A DNA stretch of 64,000 bases, taken from positions 1,710,001 to 1,774,000 of the forward strand of contig NZ_WFIY01000004.1 of the NCBI RefSeq assembly GCF_009729545.1, given 5' to 3'. Source of the DNA: Acidianus infernus. GTDB lineage: Archaea > Thermoproteota > Thermoprotei_A > Sulfolobales > Sulfolobaceae. Under the pieces are notes generated by a model. That model was not told where the DNA came from. It ran no database searches and worked only from the letters and a program-made list of their open reading frames with translations. The translations under genes and the position numbers were made by a program. Below, piece by piece: positions 56,715-64,000 of this stretch (the stretch's first letter is position 1; every line of letters starts with the position of its first letter).

Positions 56715-57196
56715 TAATAGAAGGAAAAGTTATGAAGTTTGGAGACAAAATAGACACTGACGTTATAATACCTGCTAGATACTTAAAGTTTACTGACCCG
56801 CAATACTTAGCGCAACACGCAATGGAGCCTCTAGATCCAGAATTTTACAAGAAAGCTTCCTCAGGAGTAGTAATTGTAGCAGGAAAAGTTTTCGGAATGG
56901 GCTCATCTAGGGAACAGGCGGCAATAGCACTAAAGGCTGCAGGAGTTAGGGCAATAATTGCAGAGAGCTTTGCAAGGATATTCTATAGGAATGCAATAAA
57001 TAATGGATTGCCAGTAATCACACTAAATGACGCTACAAAGTTAATAGACGAAGGAGAAATTGTAAGAATCAACGTTGAAACTGGAGAAATTGAAGTTAAT
57101 GGAAGAAAATATCAAGGAAAAGGAATAAGCGGAATGGCGCTAGAGATTCTGAAGTCTGGAGGAATAATGGAATATTTAAAGTCTGAAAAATTCTAA
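56711..57196 (+). CDS. leuD: 3-isopropylmalate dehydratase small subunit
   Basis: The 161-residue protein is the swivel-domain partner of LeuC. It shows GDKIDTDVIIPARYL near residue 11, GKVFGMGSSREQAAIALKAAGVRAIIAESFARIFYRNAINNG near 56-97, and the conserved YRNAINNGLP end. The GSSREQA serine/arginine site binds the substrate carboxylate. It starts inside the last codons of leuC (ATGA overlap) and ends 4 bases into the convergent nitroreductase gene. Confidence 0.87.
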   Translation: MIIEGKVMKFGDKIDTDVIIPARYLKFTDPQYLAQHAMEPLDPEFYKKASSGVVIVAGKVFGMGSSREQAAIALKAAGVRAIIAESFARIFYRNAINNGLPVITLNDATKLIDEGEIVRINVETGEIEVNGRKYQGKGISGMALEILKSGGIMEYLKSEKF

Positions 57197-57858
57197 ATCT
57201 TAGCAGAATTCAATTTTTCCAAGAGTTTTTCGTTAGGTTTATTGCCCCATCTATCCTCAAATACTACCTCTGATAAAGGCAATCTATAATTCCAACCTTT
57301 TTCTTCTAACTCCGGTCTTTCAGGAAATTTTATAACATAGCCTAACGTTAGATACGCTATAAATTCCACATTTGAAGGAATGCCAAGAATCTCCTTTATT
57401 CTATTTTTATCCAGAAAACTAACCCAACCCATTCCTAAATTTTCTGCCCTTGCTGCTAACCAAAGATTTTCTATTGCTAAGACTGTACTATAATTGCAGG
57501 TTTCCGGCATCGTTATTCTTCCCAATACGTGAGGGCCGAATCTAGAAGGGTCGCACGTCACTGCAATATTTATCGGCGCCTCCATAATTCCTTCTATTTT
57601 AATAGTATCGAATAATTTTCTCCTGCCTTCGTCAAGTAACTCCCTATATCTTAGCCTCTGCCTTTCAACTTCTTCCTTAACTTTCCTTTTTATATTCTCA
57701 TCTTTAATTATAATAAAATTCCATGGCTGAGAATAACCCACTGATGGAGCTAAGTGAGCAGCTAATAAAATCTTTGCCAGAACTTCATCAGGAATAGGAT
57801 CTGGTTTATAATAACTCCTTATATCTCTCCTACCTTTAATTGCATCGTAGAGATCCAT
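57193..57858 (-). CDS. bluB: BluB-like nitroreductase-fold protein (5,6-dimethylbenzimidazole synthase family)
   Basis: The 221-residue flavoprotein matches the BluB family across its length. It shows GRRDIRSYYKPDPIPDEVL, AAHLAPSVGYSQPWNFIII, APINIAVTCDPSRFGPHVLGR, IENLWLAARAENLGMGWVSFLD and TLGYVIKFPERPELEEKGWNYRLPL. BluB cuts reduced FMN with O2 to give dimethylbenzimidazole, the lower ligand of B12. Whether this archaeon makes or uses that ligand is unknown, so a related nitroreductase role remains possible. It overlaps leuD by 4 bases convergently and is transcribed alone. Confidence 0.82.
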   Translation of the reverse strand: MDLYDAIKGRRDIRSYYKPDPIPDEVLAKILLAAHLAPSVGYSQPWNFIIIKDENIKRKVKEEVERQRLRYRELLDEGRRKLFDTIKIEGIMEAPINIAVTCDPSRFGPHVLGRITMPETCNYSTVLAIENLWLAARAENLGMGWVSFLDKNRIKEILGIPSNVEFIAYLTLGYVIKFPERPELEEKGWNYRLPLSEVVFEDRWGNKPNEKLLEKLNSAKI

Positions 57859-57984
57859 TTGGATAGCTTATCCAAAAAGGTAAAAAAGTTATCTGATAAT
57901 ATCCCCAATTTTCTAGCGTTTAAGATTAAAACAATGTAGTACAAGCAGATCTCCATAACACACGGCTTCGAATATTGCTTTGAA

Positions 57985-58237
57985 TCACATCTTAGTATAT
58001 TCGCCTTTAGATAAATATTTTATGAAATCCTCCTCTGCCTTATAATGCTTCTCACAAGTTTGAACAAAATCTCCACTAGATAAATTAGCTTCTTTTAAAT
58101 ATGCATCTACAAGAGTTTTAGCATTACATTTATTTTTCAAGCTTAAGAGACAAATCAAAGAATTTGCTCAGAAGGCTCTCCTCTTCAATTTCATTGTTAA
58201 ATGTTGCATCCGAGAGCTTTAGTGTTATTAGCAACAT
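57985..58237 (-). pseudogene. Remnant of a PaREP1-type gene
   Basis: On the minus strand two coding-like pieces lie in different frames. The first (TMLLITLKLSDATFNNEI, then EEESLLSKFFDLSLKLEK) runs to a TAA. The second (NAKTLVDAYLKEANLSSGDF, then VQTCEKHYKAEEDFIKYL) ends at TGA 57985-57987. The second has the PaREP1 pattern of an acidic helix, G-D-F-V-Q-x-x-E-K-x-Y-K-A, and E-x-x-I-K. The frameshift shows that the gene is dead. It lies 22 bases from the left end of IS-like copy F. Confidence 0.5.
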
Positions 58238-58258
58238 AGTCTCATAACTTTCTAGATA

Positions 58259-58326
58259 TTACAAAATGGGGGTTGGGGGGCGGAAAGAGTATGGATAGCC
58301 CAAGAAAGTTTAAAATCTTTTTTCCT
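58259..58326 (+). mobile_element. Left end of an IS200/IS605-like element (copy F)
   Basis: TTAC (58259-58262) precedes AAAATGGGGGTTGGGGGG, CGGAAAGAGT, ATGGATAGCCC and the AAGAAAGTTTAAAA stretch shared with copies A1 and C. Homology ends near 58326 and no right end follows. Confidence 0.65.
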
Positions 58327-58592
58327 TCAACAATGGCTAGGGGACAGATGATTCGATAAGAGCTGCAGTTTCGAGGAAGATTGGCTTATCTGACTCCCTG
58401 AATTTCACGATAAACTGTATTTGATGCAATATCGTCGTATTCAGTTTCAACTTAATATCTCATCACAAATAACATATAAACTTCTTTCTAAACATCTTAA
58501 TCTAAGAGAGTATCATATTTCCTACTTATATTTCTCACTCCACTATTTCTAAATATATTGAAAATTCAATTTATAAATTCTAGATAAGAATC
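58327..58592. other. Non-coding region with a possible decayed coding fragment
   Basis: These 266 bases lie between copy F and the AIR-synthase-like gene. A minus-strand stretch (about 58459-58337) reads KLKLNTTILHQIQFIVKFR followed by ESDKPIFLETAALIESSVP and a stop, which looks protein-like but has no start codon. The rest is AT-rich and I see nothing in it. Confidence 0.25.
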
Positions 58593-59600
58593 TTAAGAAG
58601 CCTTTTTCTGCAAATCGAAGAATGCCCTCCAGAATGGGTCTTCAGTAGGTTTTTCTATCCTTTTATTACCTAAGTAAACTCCTTCTTCTCCTTCTTCCAC
58701 TCTCCCAATTATTTCTGCCTCAATTCCTTCCTTTAAGAGCGCGTCCTTAACTTCCGCCTTATCAGTTATTATAATCATTGTACCTTCGCTTATGGATATC
58801 CAAGGATCAATATTAACTAAAGACGTTACTTCCTTTACAGCCTTATTTATAAATAACTTGTCCTCAAAAATCCTTATTCTCTTCTTCGTCACTTCTGAAA
58901 CTTCAACTAGTGCATTCCATAATCCTCCCTCGGTTGCATAGTGCATTAAATGAATTCCTATTTTACTTGCAATTAATCCGTCCTTCCAACAGCTCATCTT
59001 CCAATACATGTCATAAGCTTCTTTAAAAACCTCTGAGGGCAACCTCTCCTTAAAATACTGAGGATATAAATTAACTAGCAGAGCAGTGGCTTCAATTGCC
59101 GGACCTTTAGTTACTATTACAACATCGCCTTCCTTCACTTTTTTAGGAGAGCCTAGTTTTTCTTTCTCCCCTATGCCTATCATTGAGAAACCGCCTAACA
59201 TTGGGTAATCGACTCCCTCATATCTCCCCGTATGGCCAGCTGTAACCATAACTCCTATTTCTTTCATAGCCTCATGCATACCTATCCACATTTCCTTGAA
59301 TTGCTCATCTGTCATTGAAGGAGGCAAGTTAAGATCTATCATTGCATATCTCGGCGGAATTCCAGAGGTCATTACATCGCTTGCTAATATGTGAACTGCA
59401 AACCATGCCGCTTTTTTAAATCCAAATTGAGGCACAATAAATACTGGATCGGTTTTAACAACCATTACCCTCTTCTCGTCTATTTCTATAGCACCAGTGT
59501 CAACACCATTCATGGGTGGGATAATTACTTCCTCGTGAATTTCTCCAAGGTGAGGATAAATTACTTCCTCAAACGTTTTCCTATCTATTTTTCCTAACAT
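58593..59600 (-). CDS. AIR synthase/HypE-type ATP-binding protein
   Basis: The 335-residue protein has the PurM-like two-domain fold. The N-terminal lobe shows VMVVKTDPVFIVPQFGFKKAAWFAVHILASDVMTSGIPPRYAMIDLNLP, with the D-x-x-x-G-x-x-P motif of AIR synthase, HypE and ThiL. The C-terminal lobe includes HYATEGGLWNALVEV and LVNIDPWISISEGTMII. HypE or a hydrogenase-maturation-like role is a frequent database label for this archaeal group, but the C-terminal PRIC-type cysteine end of true HypE is missing, so the substrate is unknown. No hydrogenase genes are near. The DUF123 gene starts 18 bases away on the same strand. Confidence 0.8.
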   Translation of the reverse strand: MLGKIDRKTFEEVIYPHLGEIHEEVIIPPMNGVDTGAIEIDEKRVMVVKTDPVFIVPQFGFKKAAWFAVHILASDVMTSGIPPRYAMIDLNLPPSMTDEQFKEMWIGMHEAMKEIGVMVTAGHTGRYEGVDYPMLGGFSMIGIGEKEKLGSPKKVKEGDVVIVTKGPAIEATALLVNLYPQYFKERLPSEVFKEAYDMYWKMSCWKDGLIASKIGIHLMHYATEGGLWNALVEVSEVTKKRIRIFEDKLFINKAVKEVTSLVNIDPWISISEGTMIIITDKAEVKDALLKEGIEAEIIGRVEEGEEGVYLGNKRIEKPTEDPFWRAFFDLQKKAS

Positions 59601-59618
59601 AAGAAGAAAAGTGAATAA

Positions 59619-59999
59619 TTAAGATAAAAATATTCTTTCCATAACCTCCTCTATTGACGAACGGAAAAGGTGAGTTAGTGAAGTTTTGTCATCAGTGTTT
59701 CCAAATCCTTTTATGCCAGGCAAGGATGATAACCTACTAACTATTTCTTTTTCCGAAAGTGGTAATACAATAACTCCTAAAGGAATACAAATTGACGAAA
59801 TATAATCTACGTGCCAATGTTTCTTCATTTTTTCCTCTCCGGATATATGCCTCGATATTCTCTTATCGCAGTGAAGGCCGCAAGATCCGACGTATGCGTA
59901 GTAACCTTTCTTTAATTCAAACTCATTCTTTCTATTCACAATTATATTTACGTCCTTATCACAGTAAAAGAAGGCCACATAACCTTTATACCTTATCAT
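59619..59999 (-). CDS. GIY-YIG (DUF123) nuclease-like protein
   Basis: This 126-residue protein has the DUF123 form of the GIY-YIG fold: KKGYYAYVGSCGLHCDKRISRHISG (residues 31-55) supplies the YxYVGS tract and Arg, and WHVDYISS follows. In other archaea DUF123 is fused to endonuclease III or stands alone. The likely role is DNA cleavage or binding in repair. The gene precedes the AIR-synthase-like gene by 18 bases on the minus strand and is divergent from the 111-aa gene at 60013. Confidence 0.8.
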   Translation of the reverse strand: MIRYKGYVAFFYCDKDVNIIVNRKNEFELKKGYYAYVGSCGLHCDKRISRHISGEEKMKKHWHVDYISSICIPLGVIVLPLSEKEIVSRLSSLPGIKGFGNTDDKTSLTHLFRSSIEEVMERIFLS

Positions 60000-60012
60000 A
60001 CAATCTCAATTT

Positions 60013-60348
60013 ATGAAAAGAATTTTAAGGATTCCTAGGTTTACAAAAGACGGTAAACCAAAGACTCTGGAGTTACTTGTCGATTCAGCATCGATTAATG
60101 ATAAAGGATTCGCACAGGAAGCAAAATTTTTACTAGTAATTGACGATGGAAATAATAGGGTGGGCTTTCAGTTAACTACTGCTGAGGCTTCATTACTTTA
60201 TCATAGGCTTGGTTATGCATTAAACGAGGCTTCAAAGGAGTACATAGAAATGGAAGAGAAAAGCAAAAAGAATTATGAGGAAAAGAAAGGAAGCAAAAAG
60301 TCTGAAGTTGAAGAAGATTTCTCAGATTTAATGAACGAGGAAGAATAA
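60013..60348 (+). CDS. Hypothetical protein with acidic tail, 111 aa
   Basis: The first 75 residues form a small alpha/beta domain (MKRILRIPRFTKDGKPKTLELLV..., AKFLLVIDDGNNRVGFQLTTAEASLLYHRLGYAL). The last 35 residues are a highly charged coil-like tail ending in EVEEDFSDLMNEEE. An acidic tail with aromatic/Leu residues recalls interaction tails of DNA- or RNA-metabolism proteins, but no family was recognised. It begins 13 bases from the divergent DUF123 gene. Confidence 0.6.
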   Translation: MKRILRIPRFTKDGKPKTLELLVDSASINDKGFAQEAKFLLVIDDGNNRVGFQLTTAEASLLYHRLGYALNEASKEYIEMEEKSKKNYEEKKGSKKSEVEEDFSDLMNEEE

Positions 60349-60398
60349 AAAGAAGAGAAGAATAAATTAAAAAAGAAAGAAGAAGGGAGAAATTTGCT

Positions 60399-62267
60399 TT
60401 AAATTTCTAACTCAAGTAGCCTGTAGTTAATAATTTGAATTATTTCGTTAGCTATGTTGTATTGTAAGGGCGGATCTGAAGAACCTATACTACTGAAGGA
60501 CTCCTTCACGTATACATAATAACCGTTAAGGTTTACAGTACTATTCTGTAGTCCCTCGGCTGAGAAAGTCTCTTTGAACCCTTCACCGTTAACGAGCCAA
60601 TTTGAAGTCAAGTTCTTTACTGTCATAGCATAGTTTGAAGTCAGTTTAACGAGCACTGCTCCTCCATAACTATTTATTATTTCTATAATTCCTCCAAACC
60701 CTCCTATGCTGTATAGGCTTTCTATAGTATTAACTTCGTGGCAATAGTCTCCAAATGTCCATTTCATATAATAATCTAACCCTAATGATATTGTACCGTT
60801 TTGCTCATAAGTTAAATTGAATGGAATGACGTGAGGATTAGTTATAGGAACTTCCACAGCGTCAAAGTTAAGAGTAATAGGATAATTTACGTCATAGCAG
60901 AGCGTAGCATTGTACATGCCACTTTCAACAGCTTTCTCCATAAACTTCTCATCTAAGAAAGCATATTCATAAACGAAACTGAGCTTTTGCCTTGCACAGT
61001 AAAATCCTTTTTGAATTACTTGAGAATTCTCCGTTCCATGTTCAAATTTCAGTTCTGCAGAATAGTCTAAATAGTAATGTCCATCCTCTAAGTAACATTC
61101 TCCAAAGAATACTGGGAAGAACATTGGGCCCGAGTCAATAAATTCGTGCTTTGCAACATTTAATTTACCGCAAATCATCGGATTGCTTTCATTTACCCAT
61201 AATAAGATTACTCCAGCAATGTCCCAATCATGGGCCATAGATTGAGTTATTTCGTACGCTGTAATTAAATTATAAACACATACAGTAATGTTTGCCTTGT
61301 TACCAAGGGCTAAGAATGGTGTTAAATCTATTATATATGGTGAATGGAAGGACAGAGTATTTATAGAGGTCAAAGGCTTCCAATAGAATAAATCTATTCC
61401 ACCAGTATATATTGTCTCATACGGATTAACTACTCCAGCAAGCAAGTTATCATAGTATACTAGAATTGGCCTGGTTGCAGGTTCACAAGCATACCAGAAT
61501 TCGTCGTTACCTCCTCCTTTTTCATAAATTAGTGCCATCATTCTGTAAGTACCGTTAGGTATTTGAATTTCTTGGGTTTTTGCAGGCATCCCTGGATAGA
61601 GTATAACGTAAGAATAATTATAGCAGATATGTTCGCATGTAGCGTTGACAAATATTGGTATGAATCCGTTAGGTAAGCCTTGAGGTTTCTGCCCAGGATA
61701 TAAGTATAACGTAACGTTCATTTCATATAATCCAGTAATTCCTATCTTAGCATCGTAATAATTTTGGATTACGAGTTCAAAAGTTACATTCCCTTGTAAC
61801 AGATTCTCGAATAAGGTCACGTCGGCCTCCGCTGTGGAGTTATTAATTTCCTGAGTTGAGCCCCAGAATATTGGTATGCCGTCAGCGTAAACATAAGCGC
61901 ATCTATCATACTGCGCACCATTAAATTCTCTTATTGTAACATTAAGTATTTCCAGGCTGTAATTACCCGGTGGTATGTAAACTCTTTCATAATAAGGTTT
62001 AAGCCCTGTATCGTTAAATATTAGGTTTTTGGCTATAGTTACTACTATAGGAGTTACGTTTGGTGGAATTATATGATATGCCTCAAATGAGTAAAATGCT
62101 GGATCTTGTGTAAATGGTATTGCAGACTTAGATATTGTTATATTTAATGGAAATACTGGCTTATAAATCTCTGGAGCAGTTTCTGCTGTACTTGGGACTA
62201 CTATTGAAAATATAAGGACAAAAAATAATAAAGAAGATAAGATTGGAATTATTTTCTTCTTATTCAT
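60399..62267 (-). CDS. PNGase A-like peptide-N-glycosidase (secreted)
   Basis: The 622-residue protein has an N-terminal signal peptide (IIPILSSLLFFVLIFSIVV) and no C-terminal anchor. The central part matches peptide:N-glycosidase A. Around residue 256 it reads NDEFWYACEPATRPILVYYD, followed by LAGVVNPYETIYTGGIDLFYW, then SPYIIDLTPFLALG and DWDIAGVILLWV. That is the order FWY, GxxxPFPxIFTGGxxPLFW, DLTPFL, LWxD seen in plant and fungal enzymes. It would release N-glycans from peptides outside the cell at low pH. Many sequons suggest it is itself glycosylated. It overlaps the upstream surface-protein gene by 4 bases (ATGA). Confidence 0.78.
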   Translation of the reverse strand: MNKKKIIPILSSLLFFVLIFSIVVPSTAETAPEIYKPVFPLNITISKSAIPFTQDPAFYSFEAYHIIPPNVTPIVVTIAKNLIFNDTGLKPYYERVYIPPGNYSLEILNVTIREFNGAQYDRCAYVYADGIPIFWGSTQEINNSTAEADVTLFENLLQGNVTFELVIQNYYDAKIGITGLYEMNVTLYLYPGQKPQGLPNGFIPIFVNATCEHICYNYSYVILYPGMPAKTQEIQIPNGTYRMMALIYEKGGGNDEFWYACEPATRPILVYYDNLLAGVVNPYETIYTGGIDLFYWKPLTSINTLSFHSPYIIDLTPFLALGNKANITVCVYNLITAYEITQSMAHDWDIAGVILLWVNESNPMICGKLNVAKHEFIDSGPMFFPVFFGECYLEDGHYYLDYSAELKFEHGTENSQVIQKGFYCARQKLSFVYEYAFLDEKFMEKAVESGMYNATLCYDVNYPITLNFDAVEVPITNPHVIPFNLTYEQNGTISLGLDYYMKWTFGDYCHEVNTIESLYSIGGFGGIIEIINSYGGAVLVKLTSNYAMTVKNLTSNWLVNGEGFKETFSAEGLQNSTVNLNGYYVYVKESFSSIGSSDPPLQYNIANEIIQIINYRLLELEI

Positions 62268-64000
62268 TTTTTCTCACCTCTTCCTTTAAATATAAATAAA
62301 AATATAGCTATTATACCAAGGACTATACCTATTGATCCTAATATTTCCCCAGTAGTTAAGGATGAACGCAATGAAGAGACGTCATGAGATAAAGATGACG
62401 AAATTTGAGCGTCTACTACTTCATGATATGAATTAAATATCACAGCTGATAAATTGTACTCGAGCCCATCGCATACTTCTATTGTAATGTAATAAGCTCC
62501 AGATGGTTCTATACTAGCATTAAACGGAACAGTAACTAGTACACCATTGGATGTAGCTTCTGAAGTAAAACTGACTAATTTTCCATCTATATAAGCCCCT
62601 ATAACTTTCAAATTCTTTCCAGATATATTGAATTGTATTGTCGATGATGAAGTAGTTACATTAATTGGAGAATAGGCTACTATTGTTGGAGTAGGCAAGT
62701 TTGTTACTTCCATAACGTTCTTATAATACACTCCCTCAAGGTTAACCTTACTGCATGTAATATTAAATGCATACTTAGAATCTTCAATCACAGTGGAAAC
62801 TAAAGTCGCGTTAGACTTCACCAAATTTAATGCAGACGCATTAATTACATGTCCTATTGTGTCTTGTATTAAACATAAGGAAGAGGATATAGCATGAATG
62901 GATGCTAACTCTGATCTCTCAACTATTAATGTAGAGTTAATTGAATCCACAAAACCAATTTCAGAACATTTAACCACGAGACCATGTAAGCATTCTATCG
63001 TTATACTAGGGCTATATATTCCTTGTAAAATATAGTTAGTGCCATTAAATATTAGCAGTGGAACCTTACTAACATTTTGTGGAGTAATTATCTTACTACC
63101 TATATATGTATATGGTAGCACATCAAAATATGAATAACCAGTTATTATATTCTCACCACTAGCTGATGTTCCCTCTATTACCACATCCCAGAAACCAGAT
63201 AAACTCTGAATTGGATCGCCTTTATAAATTGTACATTGTTCATTTAATATAGAAGGAATTTGGTAAACTGCTTCCCATTCACCTAAAGTCGAATTATATT
63301 GCATTGGAACTCCTGCATAAAATTCCACCAATAGCTGTTCGAAGTTTAATTCTGCTGGAATAAATCCAGCTGTAAATTCTCCGTACTTTACTTCAGTGCC
63401 ATTAGAATAAGTTATATTAGCAAATACCTTAATGCATTGGCCTTCATAAACCTCTGAAACGCTCTTAACTTGATATGATAAGCTAGAATTGCTAATATAA
63501 ATGAACGTGGTGAAGTTACCATAGCATGGTCCAAATATGCTATGTAAGTAGGAAGTTATTACTACCTTATAGTAACCTGGAGTTACATTATTAGGAATCG
63601 TAATATTTGCTATATGAAACTCAAATAGATTATAAACTCCTAGAATTGTTTTATCTGGGGCTAATGTCATAGGAACTTTTGCTATTATTTTTCCATTAAG
63701 TGAAATTAATTCTGCATAAGCCGTTGCATTAAATATCCCTTGAAAACAAGGATTGAAAATGAAGCCTATTACAGTAATATTTTCTCCTGGGTAAGCAGAA
63801 GTCATTCCATCATTTATTGGAGGTATTACAGCACCGTAAACAACTAGCCCAAAATACTCCCATTCATAGGCAAAACCGCAAGTATTATTAGCTTCAATAA
63901 TGTAAGTCCCTTCAGGTTGAGGATATAACAATATTAACGTTCCACGATAATCGCCGTAATGCCTAGTATGGACTAAAGGAGTGACTGAAACTACCTTACC
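62264..64000 (-). CDS. Large cell-surface protein, C-terminal part (5' end outside window)
   Basis: The frame stays open on the minus strand to the last base of the window (GKVVSVTPLVHTRHYGDYRG precedes the first possible TTG start at 63931), so the gene is partial. At least 578 residues are present, all outward-facing, with many sequons, strand-rich domains and a beta-helix-like region (residues 320-400 of the visible part, short parallel repeats such as INSTLIVERSELASIHAIS). A single membrane anchor (GEILGSIGIVLGIIAIFLFIF) and basic KGRGEKK end close it. Such C-termini occur in large Sulfolobales surface proteases, but no catalytic residues are visible here. The PNGase-like gene follows in the same operon. 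Confidence 0.8.
   Translation of the reverse strand, partial: GKVVSVTPLVHTRHYGDYRGTLILLYPQPEGTYIIEANNTCGFAYEWEYFGLVVYGAVIPPINDGMTSAYPGENITVIGFIFNPCFQGIFNATAYAELISLNGKIIAKVPMTLAPDKTILGVYNLFEFHIANITIPNNVTPGYYKVVITSYLHSIFGPCYGNFTTFIYISNSSLSYQVKSVSEVYEGQCIKVFANITYSNGTEVKYGEFTAGFIPAELNFEQLLVEFYAGVPMQYNSTLGEWEAVYQIPSILNEQCTIYKGDPIQSLSGFWDVVIEGTSASGENIITGYSYFDVLPYTYIGSKIITPQNVSKVPLLIFNGTNYILQGIYSPSITIECLHGLVVKCSEIGFVDSINSTLIVERSELASIHAISSSLCLIQDTIGHVINASALNLVKSNATLVSTVIEDSKYAFNITCSKVNLEGVYYKNVMEVTNLPTPTIVAYSPINVTTSSSTIQFNISGKNLKVIGAYIDGKLVSFTSEATSNGVLVTVPFNASIEPSGAYYITIEVCDGLEYNLSAVIFNSYHEVVDAQISSSLSHDVSSLRSSLTTGEILGSIGIVLGIIAIFLFIFKGRGEKK

Overview
The window is an AT-rich, gene-dense stretch of a crenarchaeal chromosome, almost certainly from Sulfolobales. 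It carries 4-hydroxybutyryl-CoA dehydratase and a 3-hydroxypropionyl-CoA synthetase-like enzyme (both of the 3-hydroxypropionate/4-hydroxybutyrate CO2-fixation cycle), a DoxB-type terminal oxidase subunit, a Sulfolobus-type glucose dehydrogenase, a Hje-type Holliday junction resolvase, a split GMP synthase amidotransferase and many leaderless-looking starts behind TATA boxes. An Acidianus-like thermoacidophile fits best, but the genus is inferred, not proven.

Layout. 0-1.5 kb: end of an unknown gene, GMP synthase subunit A and NadC. 1.9-7.1 kb: proteins known mostly as Sulfolobales hypotheticals (a CxxC...CC metal-binding protein, a 702-aa and a 384-aa protein facing away from each other, a zinc-ribbon protein). 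7.2-14.7 kb: two MFS transporters, an ABC ATPase/permease set, Hsp20 and an AarF/UbiB kinase-like protein. 14.8-19.3 kb: a cysteine-rich surface protein with internal repeats, a zinc-ribbon membrane protein, a BtuF-like protein and tRNA-Lys(UUU). 19.9-26.9 kb: AbfD, a decayed TnsA-like gene, a HEPN protein, a maleate-isomerase-like protein, DoxB and a CrtI-like flavoprotein. 27-40 kb: decayed genes, membrane proteins, a TPR protein beside a membrane-bound Ser/Thr kinase, a BadF-type sugar kinase, a LutA/LutB-like pair, a ClC channel and a HEPN/MNT pair. 40-51 kb: ADP-forming acyl-CoA synthetase, a metallo-hydrolase, amino acid permease, 3-hydroxypropionyl-CoA synthetase, glucose dehydrogenase and a surface protein. 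50.5-60.4 kb: sugar epimerase, an ECF-type transporter (S, T and a fused double ATPase), Hje, an Lrp-type regulator, LeuCD, BluB, an AIR-synthase-like protein and a GIY-YIG (DUF123) protein. 60.4-64 kb: a PNGase A-like amidase in an operon with a large surface protein whose start lies outside the window.

The most interesting non-genic signal is a dispersed family of 60-340 bp elements (near 8.5, 19.6, 26.9, 28.7, 39.3 and 58.3 kb, plus a right-end fragment at 19.8 kb). Five of six left ends abut a TTAC tetranucleotide and share a hairpin. The copies that keep a right end finish in a conserved structured block with a terminal hairpin and GTCAG. They look like non-autonomous IS200/IS605-type elements without tnpA or tnpB, and the right-end block resembles an omega-RNA scaffold. 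Three of the six lie in or next to HEPN/PaREP1-type genes or their remains, and one has replaced the C-terminus of a HEPN protein.

Metabolically the window combines autotrophy (AbfD, 3-hydroxypropionyl-CoA synthetase, possibly the ADP-forming acyl-CoA synthetase), sugar oxidation, respiration (DoxB), leucine synthesis, NAD synthesis and possibly corrinoid use (BluB, BtuF-like). No CRISPR array, rRNA, intact transposase or replication origin was seen.
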